Positions 1-8,346 of a DNA stretch of 46,973 nucleotides are shown here, one piece after another. Each line of letters opens with the position of its first letter. Within the stretch, counting starts at the first letter, position 1. Made by a program: the position numbers and the translations under genes. Source of the DNA: an uncultured Spartobacteria bacterium. GTDB lineage: Bacteria > Verrucomicrobiota > Verrucomicrobiia > Chthoniobacterales > Chthoniobacteraceae. The notes under the pieces are model-generated. The model searched no databases and was not told where the DNA came from. It saw only the letters and a list, made by a program, of their open reading frames with translations. The stretch lies in assembly GCA_903882875.1 (NCBI GenBank), contig CAIRYQ010000058.1, positions 1-46,973 of the forward strand, in the 5' to 3' direction.

Positions 1-120
1 AAAGCCCTGAAAGGGCGGCACACCTTTGCCGCAAGGGCGGCACACTTTGTCCCGCCCTTTCAGGGCTTTGATCCTGTTGGGCCGATGACCCAGGGCGTTG
101 CCCTGGGCTGGCTTGGTGCG
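1..120. repeat. Composite palindromic element, copy A
   Basis: Two hairpins sit side by side. Bases 1-18 are the exact reverse complement of 52-69 (18 bp, perfect). Bases 89-96 (CCCAGGGC) pair with 100-107 (GCCCTGGG) around a GTT loop. The layout recurs at 1021-1140, so it is a dispersed element rather than a chance hairpin. Such GC-rich palindromes resemble REP sequences mobilised by RAYT transposases, but no RAYT gene is in the window. Confidence 0.7.
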
Positions 121-250
121 CACCGTTGGTGCTCAGAGGCAGCTCGCTGCCACAGTGCATGACACGTTCTAGGTTCATCACACGCCGGCCCATCGGGCGA
201 AATGGGGTGACTCCGTGTGAAAACCGGGGGCACCCCTCTTCCGCGGCCCC

Positions 251-316
251 CTCACCCCTCGCGCACAATACCCTCACCCCTCGCGCACAATACCCTCACC
301 CTGCGAACAAAACACC
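251..316. repeat. 22-bp direct tandem repeat, three copies
   Basis: A unit beginning CTCACCCCTCGCGCACAATA starts at 251, 273 and 295. The first two are identical and the third is diverged. Related CACCCTCACCC blocks continue to about 600. The units touch each other without spacers, which argues against CRISPR. Confidence 0.75.
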
Positions 317-440
317 CTGACCCCTCGCGCAAAGCACCCTCACCCTGCGGCGGCGGCAGGGTGAACCCCATTCCGCCGCACCCTCACCCCAGGCGCGACG
401 AAGGGGCGCCCTTCGGCAAACGGGGAGTCACCCCACGCCT

Positions 441-528
441 GACGCACCCTCACCCCACCCGCGCCGGGGAGTCATCCCACGCCGGACGCACCCTCACCCC
501 ACCAGCGCCGGGGAGTCACCCCTCGGCG
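441..528. repeat. 44-bp tandem duplication
   Basis: Two units start at 441 and 485 with GACGCACCCTCACCCCACC and contain GCGCCGGGGAGTCA. They differ at only a few bases. The GGGGAGTCACCC motif recurs near 421 and 530. No coding or regulatory role is evident. Confidence 0.7.
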
Positions 529-1020
529 GACGGGGAGTCACCCTGTTTCTGATGGGGGCTCACCCCTCGGCCTCCGCAGGGGCACCCCGTTGCGCGCGCC
601 CCCTCACCCCCGTCGCATCGCACGGTCACCCTGTCTGCCTGCATACGTGGCGCAACCCCTGAAGTGCGCCAGCCCTCTGGCGCTTTGGGCATGGAGCGCT
701 GGAGCGCGTCGCTCCGCGCGCGCTTCCTCCGACTGCAAGCAAGCAAGCCTTCCAGTCCGCACCGGAACGCGCGCGGAATCGAGCGGAGAGAGATGGCCTG
801 CCTCAGGCAGCCCGAAGGGACGGCGCGGAGGCGCCGGGCAACGCGCGTTCCACCGCAGCCGGCAGTCCGAGGCCGCCACCGCCGGGGATGCCGCACGCTG
901 CATCGGGGGCCAAAGGCCCTGCACAAGCCAGCCCAGGGCAAGCAAGCTGGCCGCGTGATGGCTGCAAGCCATTTTACGCGGGCACGAGCGCCGCCCTGGG
1001 TAGTCCATCCAGCAACGGAC

Positions 1021-1140
1021 AAAGCCCCAAGGGGGCGAGACAAGGTGTGGCCGCCCTTACAGGGCTTTGTCATCTTACGGACGAAACCCAGGGCGGCGTC
1101 CGCGGAAGACGCGGACTTGCCCTGGGCTGGCTTGTCCCAG
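1021..1140. repeat. Composite palindromic element, copy B
   Basis: This has the same layout as 1-120. AAAGCCC (1021-1027) pairs with GGGCTTT (1062-1068), and CCCAGGGC (1087-1094) pairs with GCCCTGGG (1119-1126). Here the second hairpin carries an extra inner stem, GTCCGCG/CGCGGAC, in place of the GTT loop of copy A. Conserved stems with changed loops suggest that the structure is what is maintained. Confidence 0.65.
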
Positions 1141-1239
1141 GCCTTTGGCCTGATGCGCCGCCGGGCTGCTTCACCTTCGCCCGCAGCATTTCTGCGGCGC
1201 CCGGAGGGATCAGCCCGCGCTCTGACGGGGCGCGGCAAA

Positions 1240-1368
1240 GTAGTCCCACGCTTCAGCGTGCCGCGATGGGCGACGGCAGCTTGCGGGCGAATCGAAACCG
1301 GCGCGCACGTCCTGCTTCGCCCGCACCCGCTGGTTCGCACGGTCCTGCACGCTGAAGCGTGGGACTAC
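1240..1368. repeat. REP doublet (BIME-like), inverted 21-mers
   Basis: The 21 bases at 1240-1260 (starting GTAGTCCCACGC) are the exact reverse complement of 1348-1368. Each arm contains its own short hairpin (CACGC/GCGTG). The arms flank about 87 bp. The layout is that of a bacterial interspersed mosaic element. The right arm contains the TAG stop codon (1365-1367) of the leftward TPR gene. Confidence 0.75.
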
Positions 1369-2933
1369 GTTGCCCGCCACTCCGCCAGCGCCGCCCGCAC
1401 CTGCGCGGCGTTCGGGTCTTCGATAGCCTCGAAAATCGCCAGCGCCGCCGCCGCGCGGGCGATGGCCTCGGGGCGGTTCCCCAGCGAGTTGTGCAGGACG
1501 GCGGAATTCCACAGCGCGTTGCCTTCCCCACGCCAGTAGCCGATCTCACGGAAGACAGGAAGCGCCTGCTCGTGATACTTGATGGCCTTCCGCGCGTCAC
1601 CCAAGCTCTTGTGTGCGTTGCCGAGGTTACCCAGCGCATTGCCTTCGCCGCGCCGGTCACCAATCTCGCGCATGATTGTCCAGGCCTGTTCCAGATATTC
1701 AATGGCCTTGCGTGCTTCACCCAAGCTGGTGTGTGCGTTGCCGAGGTTGCCCAGCGCGTTGCCTTCCCCGCCCCGGTCGCCAATCTCGCGCATGATTGTC
1801 CAGGCCTGTTCCAGATATTCAATGGCCTTGCGTGCTTCACCCAAGCTGGTGTGTGCGTTGCCGAGGTTGCCCAGCGCGTTGCCTTCCCCACGCCGGTTTC
1901 CGATCTCGCGGGTGATGACAAGCTGCTGCTCGTAGAACTCGATGGCCTTGCGCGCGTCGCCCAAGGCGGCGTGGGCGAGGCCGATGTTGCCCAGCGCGTT
2001 GCCTTCCTCCCGCCGATCCTTCAACAGTCGCGCGGCACTGAGCTGCGATTCCAGCCACACGATTTGTTCCCTGGGGTGCTGGCGAAGGTCTAGGATGTAG
2101 GCGCCTGCGGAGGGATAGGCGGCGACCAGTGCGCGTGCGAAATCCCGGACAGGATCCGCCTCAGCCTCCACCACGTCCAGCTTCGCAAGACGGGTGGCGT
2201 CCTGCCATCCTTCCTCGATGCGATCGCGGGCGGCATCGTAGGCGGCCAGTGCATGGGCAACCTTCGGGCCGCCTTGCCGGTAGAGTTCGTCGGCGACGGC
2301 GAGGTCCTCGAATGCGGCGAGGGATTCGAGCAGTTCCACCGGTGCGTCCGCAGGCAGCGGCGGAAGGCGGTAGGTGCCGCCAATGCTGGGGGAGGGCGTG
2401 GTGTGTGTGGTGGCCTGCGCGCTTTCCCCAGCCGCAGCGAGAGTGAGGACGGCGGCGGCGCGGGAAATAAAGTTCAGCGAGTGCTCGGCGAGTGCGTCGA
2501 AGACGCGCTCCGTCGCCCAGACGAGGACGATGCCGCCGGCAGGAAGGAACTGGTCGCGGCGCAGGTCCAGCCGCCGCGCAAACTCGTAGAGGGCCACTTT
2601 GCTGTCACCCTCCGCGGTGATGGCGAGGTCTTCCGCGCCCGTGATGCTGAGGATGCAGCCTGCGGGAAATTCCCCTCCCGGCGCGGCGTGCAAGGCTGCC
2701 GACATGGGGTCCGGTTGTTCATCCGAGACGGTGGCGGTGATGAGAGTGCGTCGGCTCTCCTCTGCCAGTAGCGGCGGCAGCTCGCGCGGGAGGCGCGGGG
2801 AATCATGCCGGATGACGAGCAGTGTCCGCCGCCCGGCATTCCGGACGTAGTTCCGCAGGCGCGCCCAAACTCGCGCGGAATCAGGGCCGAGGCAGGGCGG
2901 GACGCTCGGGGCTGGCGAGGAGAGCTTTGGCAT
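1365..2933 (-). CDS. TPR-repeat protein, putative sensor partner of the adjacent ATPase
   Basis: This 522-residue protein has an N-terminal half resembling the domain found in many STAND/NLR-like TPR proteins: an LDLRRDQF helix, then a hydrophobic strand ending in LVW, then a conserved block up to about residue 165. The C-terminal half has five 40-residue kinesin-light-chain-type TPRs built on EGNALGNLGNAH...ARKAIEY. TPRs bind proteins or peptides, so a recognition role is inferred. The start overlaps the upstream ATPase gene by 53 bases, and no other ATG lies near it, so translation is probably coupled. The stop codon lies inside a REP arm. There is no signal peptide, so it is cytoplasmic. 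The exact function is unknown. Confidence 0.8.
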   Translation of the reverse strand: MPKLSSPAPSVPPCLGPDSARVWARLRNYVRNAGRRTLLVIRHDSPRLPRELPPLLAEESRRTLITATVSDEQPDPMSAALHAAPGGEFPAGCILSITGAEDLAITAEGDSKVALYEFARRLDLRRDQFLPAGGIVLVWATERVFDALAEHSLNFISRAAAVLTLAAAGESAQATTHTTPSPSIGGTYRLPPLPADAPVELLESLAAFEDLAVADELYRQGGPKVAHALAAYDAARDRIEEGWQDATRLAKLDVVEAEADPVRDFARALVAAYPSAGAYILDLRQHPREQIVWLESQLSAARLLKDRREEGNALGNIGLAHAALGDARKAIEFYEQQLVITREIGNRRGEGNALGNLGNAHTSLGEARKAIEYLEQAWTIMREIGDRGGEGNALGNLGNAHTSLGEARKAIEYLEQAWTIMREIGDRRGEGNALGNLGNAHKSLGDARKAIKYHEQALPVFREIGYWRGEGNALWNSAVLHNSLGNRPEAIARAAAALAIFEAIEDPNAAQVRAALAEWRAT

Positions 2934-4146
2934 CGGGGCTCGGCGCGCACCAGTCGCCGGTGGTGTTTTGGTATTCCAGCAGGCTGCCGTTGAAGAGGAG
3001 CCGGCGGATGTCCGGTGTGTTGGCCACAGGCTTGCCGTCGTACTGTTCGAGCAGCGGATAGTCGCCGGGGCTCAGGATGCTCTGGCGCGTCCGCATGGCG
3101 TCCGAGAATGCTTCCCGCGCATCGGCAAGGGAGACGGCCTTGCGGCCTTCGGCGTCCGCAGTATTCACGGCATTGTGGGCGAGCTTAATGAGATCCCGGA
3201 CGACGCCGCCGTGCTCCACCATGTATTCGAGCACGCCCGGCTCGAACAGGGTTTGCTCTACGCGGCGGGTGAGAATTTCGCGAAGGAGGCCACGCCCTTC
3301 CGCATCCTCGCTGCCATCGCGGTGGCGGGTGGCGATGTTCGGGAGATAGTAGGCCTTGAAGCTCTGCTCGACGATGGAGAAGCGATCCGAGAAGCGCATG
3401 GAAACCGGGAAGGTGTAGATAACATGCGCGCGCGGCCGCAGGAGCGTCTGTGAATGTTCAAAGAACAGCTTCTCGGTTGCGGCGATGTCGAACTTGTCGA
3501 GATCCTCGACGATGAGGAGGGTGTTGCGTCCCGTGATGTCCCGAATCCGGGCGAGGAAGTCGTCAATGAGGCCGAGGAACTCCCCAGCCTTACCCGCAAG
3601 GTTCGCGCGAATCTTGCCATCGAGCGCGATCTTTTGCTCCAGCTTCACGCCCCAGCCGCCCAGCTCCACACTGAGGCTCGTTTCAGTGGTAGTGGCTGTT
3701 GAGGTTCCGCCCGTCTTGGGACCGAAAAGCCAGCGCTGGACGCTGGCAATCGCACCGTCGAGAAAGGCCTTCCGGGCCAGCGGAATGACGCCGCCCTTCA
3801 TCCATTCCTTCGCCACAGCGACGTCAGCAAGGCGTGAGAAGATGGCGAAGATAAGTTCCTCGTGGGTCAGTTCGCCACTCTGAAAGACACTATAGACCGG
3901 GATGCTGACGACGTTGAACTTGTCCTTGAGATCCCCTGCGACGTGGACAAGTTCCGTGGACTTGCCGCCGCCACGGTGGCCAATGAAAAGGAACTTCCTC
4001 GGGGCGTCGGTGTGGAGGAGTTCGTTGATGAGCAGGGATGTCTTGAGCCTCGGGCGCCTCACATAAAAGGCATCCATCTCGTCCGGACGGAGGGCCTCGG
4101 TGTCGAGGGTGTTGAGGGCCACCTCAAGTGTGTTTGCTGCACGCAT
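2881..4146 (-). CDS. P-loop (AAA/STAND-like) ATPase
   Basis: The protein has 421 residues. Walker A is GHRGGGKS at residues 56-63. Walker B is LLIVEDLDKFD at 210-220, with the acidic pair expected of an AAA/STAND ATPase. A winged-helix-like region follows (GGVVRDLIKLAHNAVN). About 65 residues in the middle (Gly/Thr-rich, near 143-175) are low-complexity. No transmembrane segment or nuclease domain is seen. It is the first gene of a two-gene leftward unit with the TPR protein, and the pair may work as a split sensor-ATPase switch. An anti-phage or stress role is inferred from architecture alone. Confidence 0.8.
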   Translation of the reverse strand: MRAANTLEVALNTLDTEALRPDEMDAFYVRRPRLKTSLLINELLHTDAPRKFLFIGHRGGGKSTELVHVAGDLKDKFNVVSIPVYSVFQSGELTHEELIFAIFSRLADVAVAKEWMKGGVIPLARKAFLDGAIASVQRWLFGPKTGGTSTATTTETSLSVELGGWGVKLEQKIALDGKIRANLAGKAGEFLGLIDDFLARIRDITGRNTLLIVEDLDKFDIAATEKLFFEHSQTLLRPRAHVIYTFPVSMRFSDRFSIVEQSFKAYYLPNIATRHRDGSEDAEGRGLLREILTRRVEQTLFEPGVLEYMVEHGGVVRDLIKLAHNAVNTADAEGRKAVSLADAREAFSDAMRTRQSILSPGDYPLLEQYDGKPVANTPDIRRLLFNGSLLEYQNTTGDWCAPSPDAKALLASPERPALPRP

Positions 4147-4319
4147 CTACGGAGTGATAGGCGCACATCGCGCAAGGCGCAAGCTGACACACGGGGACAT
4201 ACTCCTGACTTCGAGCCGTGCCGGCATCACCCCTTTCAGCAGCTTCTCCACCGACTTCTCTGCTGTGATGTTCTAAATGAGCAGGTGCCTTGCGTCCCTA
4301 AGCATGGGAGCAAAAAGAG

Positions 4320-4396
4320 TGGTGCAGCCGGCGGGGGTCGAACCCACAACCTTCGGCTTCGGAGACCGACGCTCTATCCAGTTGAGCTACGGCTGC
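4320..4396 (-). tRNA. tRNA-Arg (anticodon CCG)
   Basis: A full cloverleaf reads leftward: acceptor GCAGCCG/CGGCTGC, D-arm GCTC/GAGC, anticodon stem TCGGT/GCCGA with loop CTCCGAA (anticodon CCG, reads CGG), T-loop TTCGACC. The CCA tail is encoded (4320-4322). Confidence 0.95.
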
Positions 4397-4522
4397 ACAT
4401 GAAGCGGCGGAAAGTTGCTGCGCTCGTCCGGGGGTGTCGAGGGAAAGTTTCTCCGCAGCCTGCGGCGGAAGGATGTGCGTTCCACTTTGACGCTAAACGC
4501 CGTCCCTGCGACACGCGGACAC

Positions 4523-6499
4523 ATGAAACCGCCCGCTGCACGCCTGCCCGCATTTTTCGCATTCGTGCTCCTTGCGCTCGCGCCAATGCGGGTGCGAGCG
4601 GAGCTGCCCTCGTTCGATTTTACCGGCGGCAAGGACGCGCAGGGCTGGGCGGCGACCCACGACATCGCGGCGCTCACGCCCTCGCGTGAAGGACTGGTGG
4701 TGAATATCTCGGGCGAGGATGCGTTCATGCACTCGCCGCGCGGGGACTTTTCGGCCACGGGGCAGCTTGTCTTCACGGCGACGCTGCGCAGCCCGGCGAG
4801 CGGATGGGGCCAGATGTTCTTTTCCGAACGCGGCGACAGCGAGGCTCAGTCGGCGCACTTCGCCGTGCGCGAAGGCTGGAACCATGTGTGCGTGCCGCTG
4901 CCGCCGATGGGCGCGGGCTGGCGCGTGCGGCTGGATTTCCCGGCGACCTCCGGTGAATGCGTGCTGGCGCGCGCGGCAGTCGAGGAGGCAGGTGCGTGCG
5001 GCGTGGCGTCCGTGCGTGCGGAAATGGATCGGCTGCTGCTGACTCTGCACGGGATCTCCGGTGCGGTGGAAATCACGGAGTTGCAGCCGCACCAGACTTT
5101 CGCGGACGCGCCGGATGCACGGGTGGTGTGGAAAGGCGACGCGGGCGGCGAGATTGCGATCCCTCGGATGGACGGCGCGCGGGACCGGCTCGCGAGCGGA
5201 TTCGTCGCGTTCACGCCGCACGCTGTGCTCGGGCGTTTGCCCGCGGGTGCGACGCGCTACGTTGAGGAATTCACAGGCATCGCGCACGACACGCGTGATT
5301 TTCCGAAGACGGAAACCAAAAAGGGAATCCAGGTGCAGATGGCGGACGATGCGCTCGCGCTCGGCATCCGGCACGCGGCTCTGAATGTAAGCGTGGACGC
5401 GCTGTTCGACTGGGAGAAAAAGCCGGGCAGCCCGACTTGGACGGTGGATGGCGAGACATTCGCCTTCCGGCGCGGCTATCTCGATTCGCTCGGCGTGAAG
5501 CGGCTGAGCGATGCGGGCGTGGCCGTGTACCTCATCGTGCTCGGCTACAAATCGCGCGACGCCATGCGCGACGCGCGCATGCTGCACCCGGCGCGCGATG
5601 CGAAAATCCCAAACGGCATCGCCGCGCCGAATCTCTCGACGCCCGAGGGTGCGCGGCTGTGGCGCGCGGCGTTCGAGTTTCTTGCGGACTGGTTTTCGCG
5701 CGGCGACGACGAGCACGGGCGCATCGCAGGCTACATCGTCGGCAACGAGGTGAACGTCCACTGGCAGTGGCACAACCTCGGCCGCATGCCGCGCACCGCA
5801 GCCGTCGCGGAATACGAGCGCGAGATGCGCCTGGCGCACACGGCGATCCGCCGTGCGAGCAGCAGCGCGCGAGTGTACATGTCGCTGACGCATTTCTGGA
5901 CCATCGATCCTGACGCAGACCAATGGCGCTCGATGCCGGGACGATATTTCATCGAGGAGTTCGCGCGATGCGCGCGCACCGGCGGCGACTTTGACTGGCA
6001 CCTTGCGCATCACCCGTATCCCGAAAATCTCGGGAATCCGCGCACATGGCTCGACACCACCGCGCCGCAATCGCCCGACGCAAAGCGGATCACTTTCAAA
6101 AACCTCGAACAGCTCGATGCGTTCTTCGCACGGCCGCCGCTGCTGTTTCGCGGCGAACGAAGGAGGATCATTTTGAGCGAGCAGGGATTTCACTCGGACG
6201 GCACGGAGCAAGGCGACCGCGCGCAGGCCGCGGGCTTCTGCTATGCGTGGGAGAAAGTTTCGAGGCTCGCGGGGATTGATGCGTTCATTTTGCACCGCCA
6301 GGTGGACCACCAGTACGAGGGCGGGCTGAACCTCGGGCTGTGGCGTCGCAAGCCGGACAGCATCGCGACTCCGGACACGCAACGGCCGATCTACGAGTGC
6401 TTCAAGGCCGCCGGCACTCCTGCGCAGGAGGCGGCGTTTCGCTTCGCACTCCCGGTGATCGGCGTAAAAAATTGGGACGAGATCATGGTGCCAAAATAG
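4523..6499 (+). CDS. Secreted DUF5722-like protein, GH-A-like fold suspected
   Basis: The ATG at 4523 was chosen because it opens a signal peptide (MKPPAARLPAFFAFVLLALA). The upstream in-frame ATG at 4415 lies close to the tRNA gene. The mature protein is about 630 residues. The C-terminal half contains GYIVGNEVNVHWQWHN (Glu about residue 409) and IILSEQGFHS (Glu about 553). Two such glutamates on strand ends are what clan GH-A glycosidases use as acid/base and nucleophile. I recall this pattern from DUF5722 proteins of polysaccharide degraders. The substrate is unknown. It converges on the cupin gene with only 5 bases between stops. Confidence 0.75.
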   Translation: MKPPAARLPAFFAFVLLALAPMRVRAELPSFDFTGGKDAQGWAATHDIAALTPSREGLVVNISGEDAFMHSPRGDFSATGQLVFTATLRSPASGWGQMFFSERGDSEAQSAHFAVREGWNHVCVPLPPMGAGWRVRLDFPATSGECVLARAAVEEAGACGVASVRAEMDRLLLTLHGISGAVEITELQPHQTFADAPDARVVWKGDAGGEIAIPRMDGARDRLASGFVAFTPHAVLGRLPAGATRYVEEFTGIAHDTRDFPKTETKKGIQVQMADDALALGIRHAALNVSVDALFDWEKKPGSPTWTVDGETFAFRRGYLDSLGVKRLSDAGVAVYLIVLGYKSRDAMRDARMLHPARDAKIPNGIAAPNLSTPEGARLWRAAFEFLADWFSRGDDEHGRIAGYIVGNEVNVHWQWHNLGRMPRTAAVAEYEREMRLAHTAIRRASSSARVYMSLTHFWTIDPDADQWRSMPGRYFIEEFARCARTGGDFDWHLAHHPYPENLGNPRTWLDTTAPQSPDAKRITFKNLEQLDAFFARPPLLFRGERRRIILSEQGFHSDGTEQGDRAQAAGFCYAWEKVSRLAGIDAFILHRQVDHQYEGGLNLGLWRRKPDSIATPDTQRPIYECFKAAGTPAQEAAFRFALPVIGVKNWDEIMVPK

Positions 6500-6504
6500 C
6501 GCGG

Positions 6505-6924
6505 CTACGTGCAGGCTGGAAAGCCCGCGCGGATCGTAGCCCACGGCTCCTCGGTGGAGACATCCACGATGCCCGGCTCCGCGGCATCCGACGGCGAGAG
6601 GATTGCGAGGAAAACGAGGCGCTCGTGGAAGGGATTGAAAGTGCCGTGCGGCTCGCCCATCGGAATGAACGCCATCTCGCCCGGCCCGAGGATGCAATGC
6701 CCGCGGCCCACCCACTGTTCGGCGCGGCCGGAGATGATGTAGATGAGTTCCTCGCGCGTGGGGTGCGTGTGAAACGGATGGCAGCGGCCCGGCTCCATGT
6801 TCGCGCGCACGAGCATGAGGTGTTTGTTGTCCACGATGTCACCGCGGCAGAGCCATTCCTCAAGCGTCCACGGCGAAGTGATGTCCGCTTTTTCAGCGGC
6901 GGTGACGAAGCGGCGGAGGTTCAT
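6505..6924 (-). CDS. Single-domain cupin protein
   Basis: The product is 139 residues, starting MNLRRFVTAAEKADITSP. Cupin motif 1 is HTHPTREELIYI followed by ISGRAEQWVG, and motif 2 is in PMGEPHGTFNPF. The histidines and glutamate fit a metal site. Small cupins of this type are isomerases, dioxygenases or ligand-binding regulators, and the sequence does not decide which. The start at 6924 was preferred over an in-frame ATG at 7020 because the added residues are Ser/His/Arg-rich and unlike a cupin N-terminus. Confidence 0.8.
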   Translation of the reverse strand: MNLRRFVTAAEKADITSPWTLEEWLCRGDIVDNKHLMLVRANMEPGRCHPFHTHPTREELIYIISGRAEQWVGRGHCILGPGEMAFIPMGEPHGTFNPFHERLVFLAILSPSDAAEPGIVDVSTEEPWATIRAGFPACT

Positions 6925-7035
6925 GGGAGAATTTCGGCTGTTGGATTTCGAGTCTGTGCGCGCGTGGAATGACGAGTGGAGCGTGGCGTGGCCGGAAGTG
7001 GTGACGCGTCCGCTTTGCATCCCTCATTCCGGGTT

Positions 7036-8346
7036 TCAAAGATCGTCGCCGGGGCGCAGCGGCTTCGTGCGCTTGGGCGCGAGGTCGGGTTTCTTCGGCT
7101 TCGTGCCGGGCGGGCGGAGTTCGATTTCCCCGGCGTCGAATGACATCAGGTTTTCCGCGTGCGCGATTTTGAACTCCTCGACGGCGACACCGTCGCCCTG
7201 GAAAAGCAGGAGCGATGAGTCCTCTTTCACAAGCGCGGCCCATTTCAGATTGTGCGCGGAGGTCACATGCGCGAGCGGAAGATCGTCCGCGGTCTGGAGC
7301 ACCACGCCCTCGTCGGTCACGGCGATTTTCAGAGTGATCTCAGGCTTCGTGTCGCCGAGCAACGGATTCGGTTGCGTCTTCCATTTCACGACAGGCTCAG
7401 CCTTTGGGGCCTTTGCGCGTCCGAGATACGGCGCGATGGCGTCGAACGTGCCGGACTGGATGATGCGCTTGAGATACGTGACGCGCCACGCGGACTTCGC
7501 CGGGGACTGCGGGCTGGTTTCGGACTGCTGGTCGGACGTGCCGAGCGCGAGCGCGCGGAGGCGCTGTTCGGCGGCGTTTTCCTCAAGGAGAAAAATCATC
7601 TCGCTCCACTGCGATGCGACGATCTGCACGGGCTGCGGATCGGTCTTCTGGTACGCAAGCCGGCGGAGAAATTCGCCGTCCTCCGAATACGCTCGGACCT
7701 CGCGGCCCTCGGGCGTCTCCACGATCGCCCACACGCGCCCCCGACTGCCGGTGGCGCATGCGAGCGGCTTTTCGCCGTCGGCGAAAAGCACGGGCACGCT
7801 CTCGCCGTCGCGGGTGACGGTGAGTTTTCCGTCCTCGATGGCTGCGGCGACTTTGTTTTCCGGCGGCGGCGCGCCCTCGCGCGAGAGCTTCCAGCCGAGT
7901 GTGGCCTCCTTGCCGTCGGCGGTGCGCAGTGTCACCTGCACGTCGTCGCGGCCCACGCCTTTCACCGCGAGCACGCGGGTGTAGCGCGGCGACTCGTCCT
8001 TGATCCAGTCGTTGCCGTGAAATGCGACGCCCTCGACGGCGAGGTTGCCGGCCATCCAGCCGCGCACGCCGTATTTTCCAGGCGCGGCGGGCTGCCCCGT
8101 GGCGTCGAGTCCGTCCCATCGCGTGATGAGTCCGTTTTCGCCCTTCTTGAAATCATCAATCGGCGCCTCGCGGTGCAGGATGCGGATCATTTTTCCTGCG
8201 CCATTGAAAATGCCAAGGCTGATCGTGCCGGGGCCGTCCATCGGCGGCGGGAGAAAAGTGATCGGCACGCCGTCCTGCGCGGCCGCCGTGCAGGTGAGGA
8301 CGATCGCGAGCAGCGCGGCGAGGATGGGGAATCGGCGGTCAGGCAT
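7036..8346 (-). CDS. Secreted protein with FlgD-Ig-like N-terminal domain
   Basis: The 436-residue product begins with a signal peptide (MPDRRFPILAALLAIVLTCT, cleavage after the Ala run). Residues about 35-100 look like a FlgD-type Ig-like domain (GTISLGIFNGAGKMIRIL, then WDGLDATGQPAAPGKY), common in exported proteins of environmental bacteria. The middle has strand-rich repeats of beta-propeller character (GRVWAIVETPEGREVRAYSE). The C-terminus is Lys/Pro-rich and basic. It overlaps the end of the GH57 gene by 8 bases, so the two are probably co-expressed. Function is unknown. Confidence 0.75.
   Translation of the reverse strand: MPDRRFPILAALLAIVLTCTAAAQDGVPITFLPPPMDGPGTISLGIFNGAGKMIRILHREAPIDDFKKGENGLITRWDGLDATGQPAAPGKYGVRGWMAGNLAVEGVAFHGNDWIKDESPRYTRVLAVKGVGRDDVQVTLRTADGKEATLGWKLSREGAPPPENKVAAAIEDGKLTVTRDGESVPVLFADGEKPLACATGSRGRVWAIVETPEGREVRAYSEDGEFLRRLAYQKTDPQPVQIVASQWSEMIFLLEENAAEQRLRALALGTSDQQSETSPQSPAKSAWRVTYLKRIIQSGTFDAIAPYLGRAKAPKAEPVVKWKTQPNPLLGDTKPEITLKIAVTDEGVVLQTADDLPLAHVTSAHNLKWAALVKEDSSLLLFQGDGVAVEEFKIAHAENLMSFDAGEIELRPPGTKPKKPDLAPKRTKPLRPGDDL

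Larger units (their letters stand above)
1..1364. repeat. Non-coding repeat-rich region
   Basis: No convincing gene lies in these 1.36 kb. Open frames exist on both strands, but they overlap each other, are rich in Arg/Pro/Ala as expected from GC-rich repeats, and show no domain I recognise. The stretch instead holds two copies of a composite palindromic element (1-120 and 1021-1140), a 22-bp tandem repeat (251-316), a 44-bp tandem duplication (441-528) and an inverted REP pair (1240-1368). Bases 550-1000 hold further degenerate fragments of the same kind, including an inverted piece of the composite element near 905-955. It is probably a landing zone for REP-type elements downstream of the TPR gene. 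Confidence 0.75.

Noticed and set aside
251-528. Possible CRISPR array
   Set aside because: Units are in direct contact without unique spacers, and no cas gene is present.
516-1539. Several long open frames on both strands in the repeat region
   Set aside because: They overlap each other, run through palindromes, are Arg/Pro/Ala-rich and show no domain or start signal.
4493-6715. A 740-codon leftward frame opposite the DUF5722 gene
   Set aside because: His/Arg-rich shadow; the forward strand carries a signal peptide and conserved motifs.
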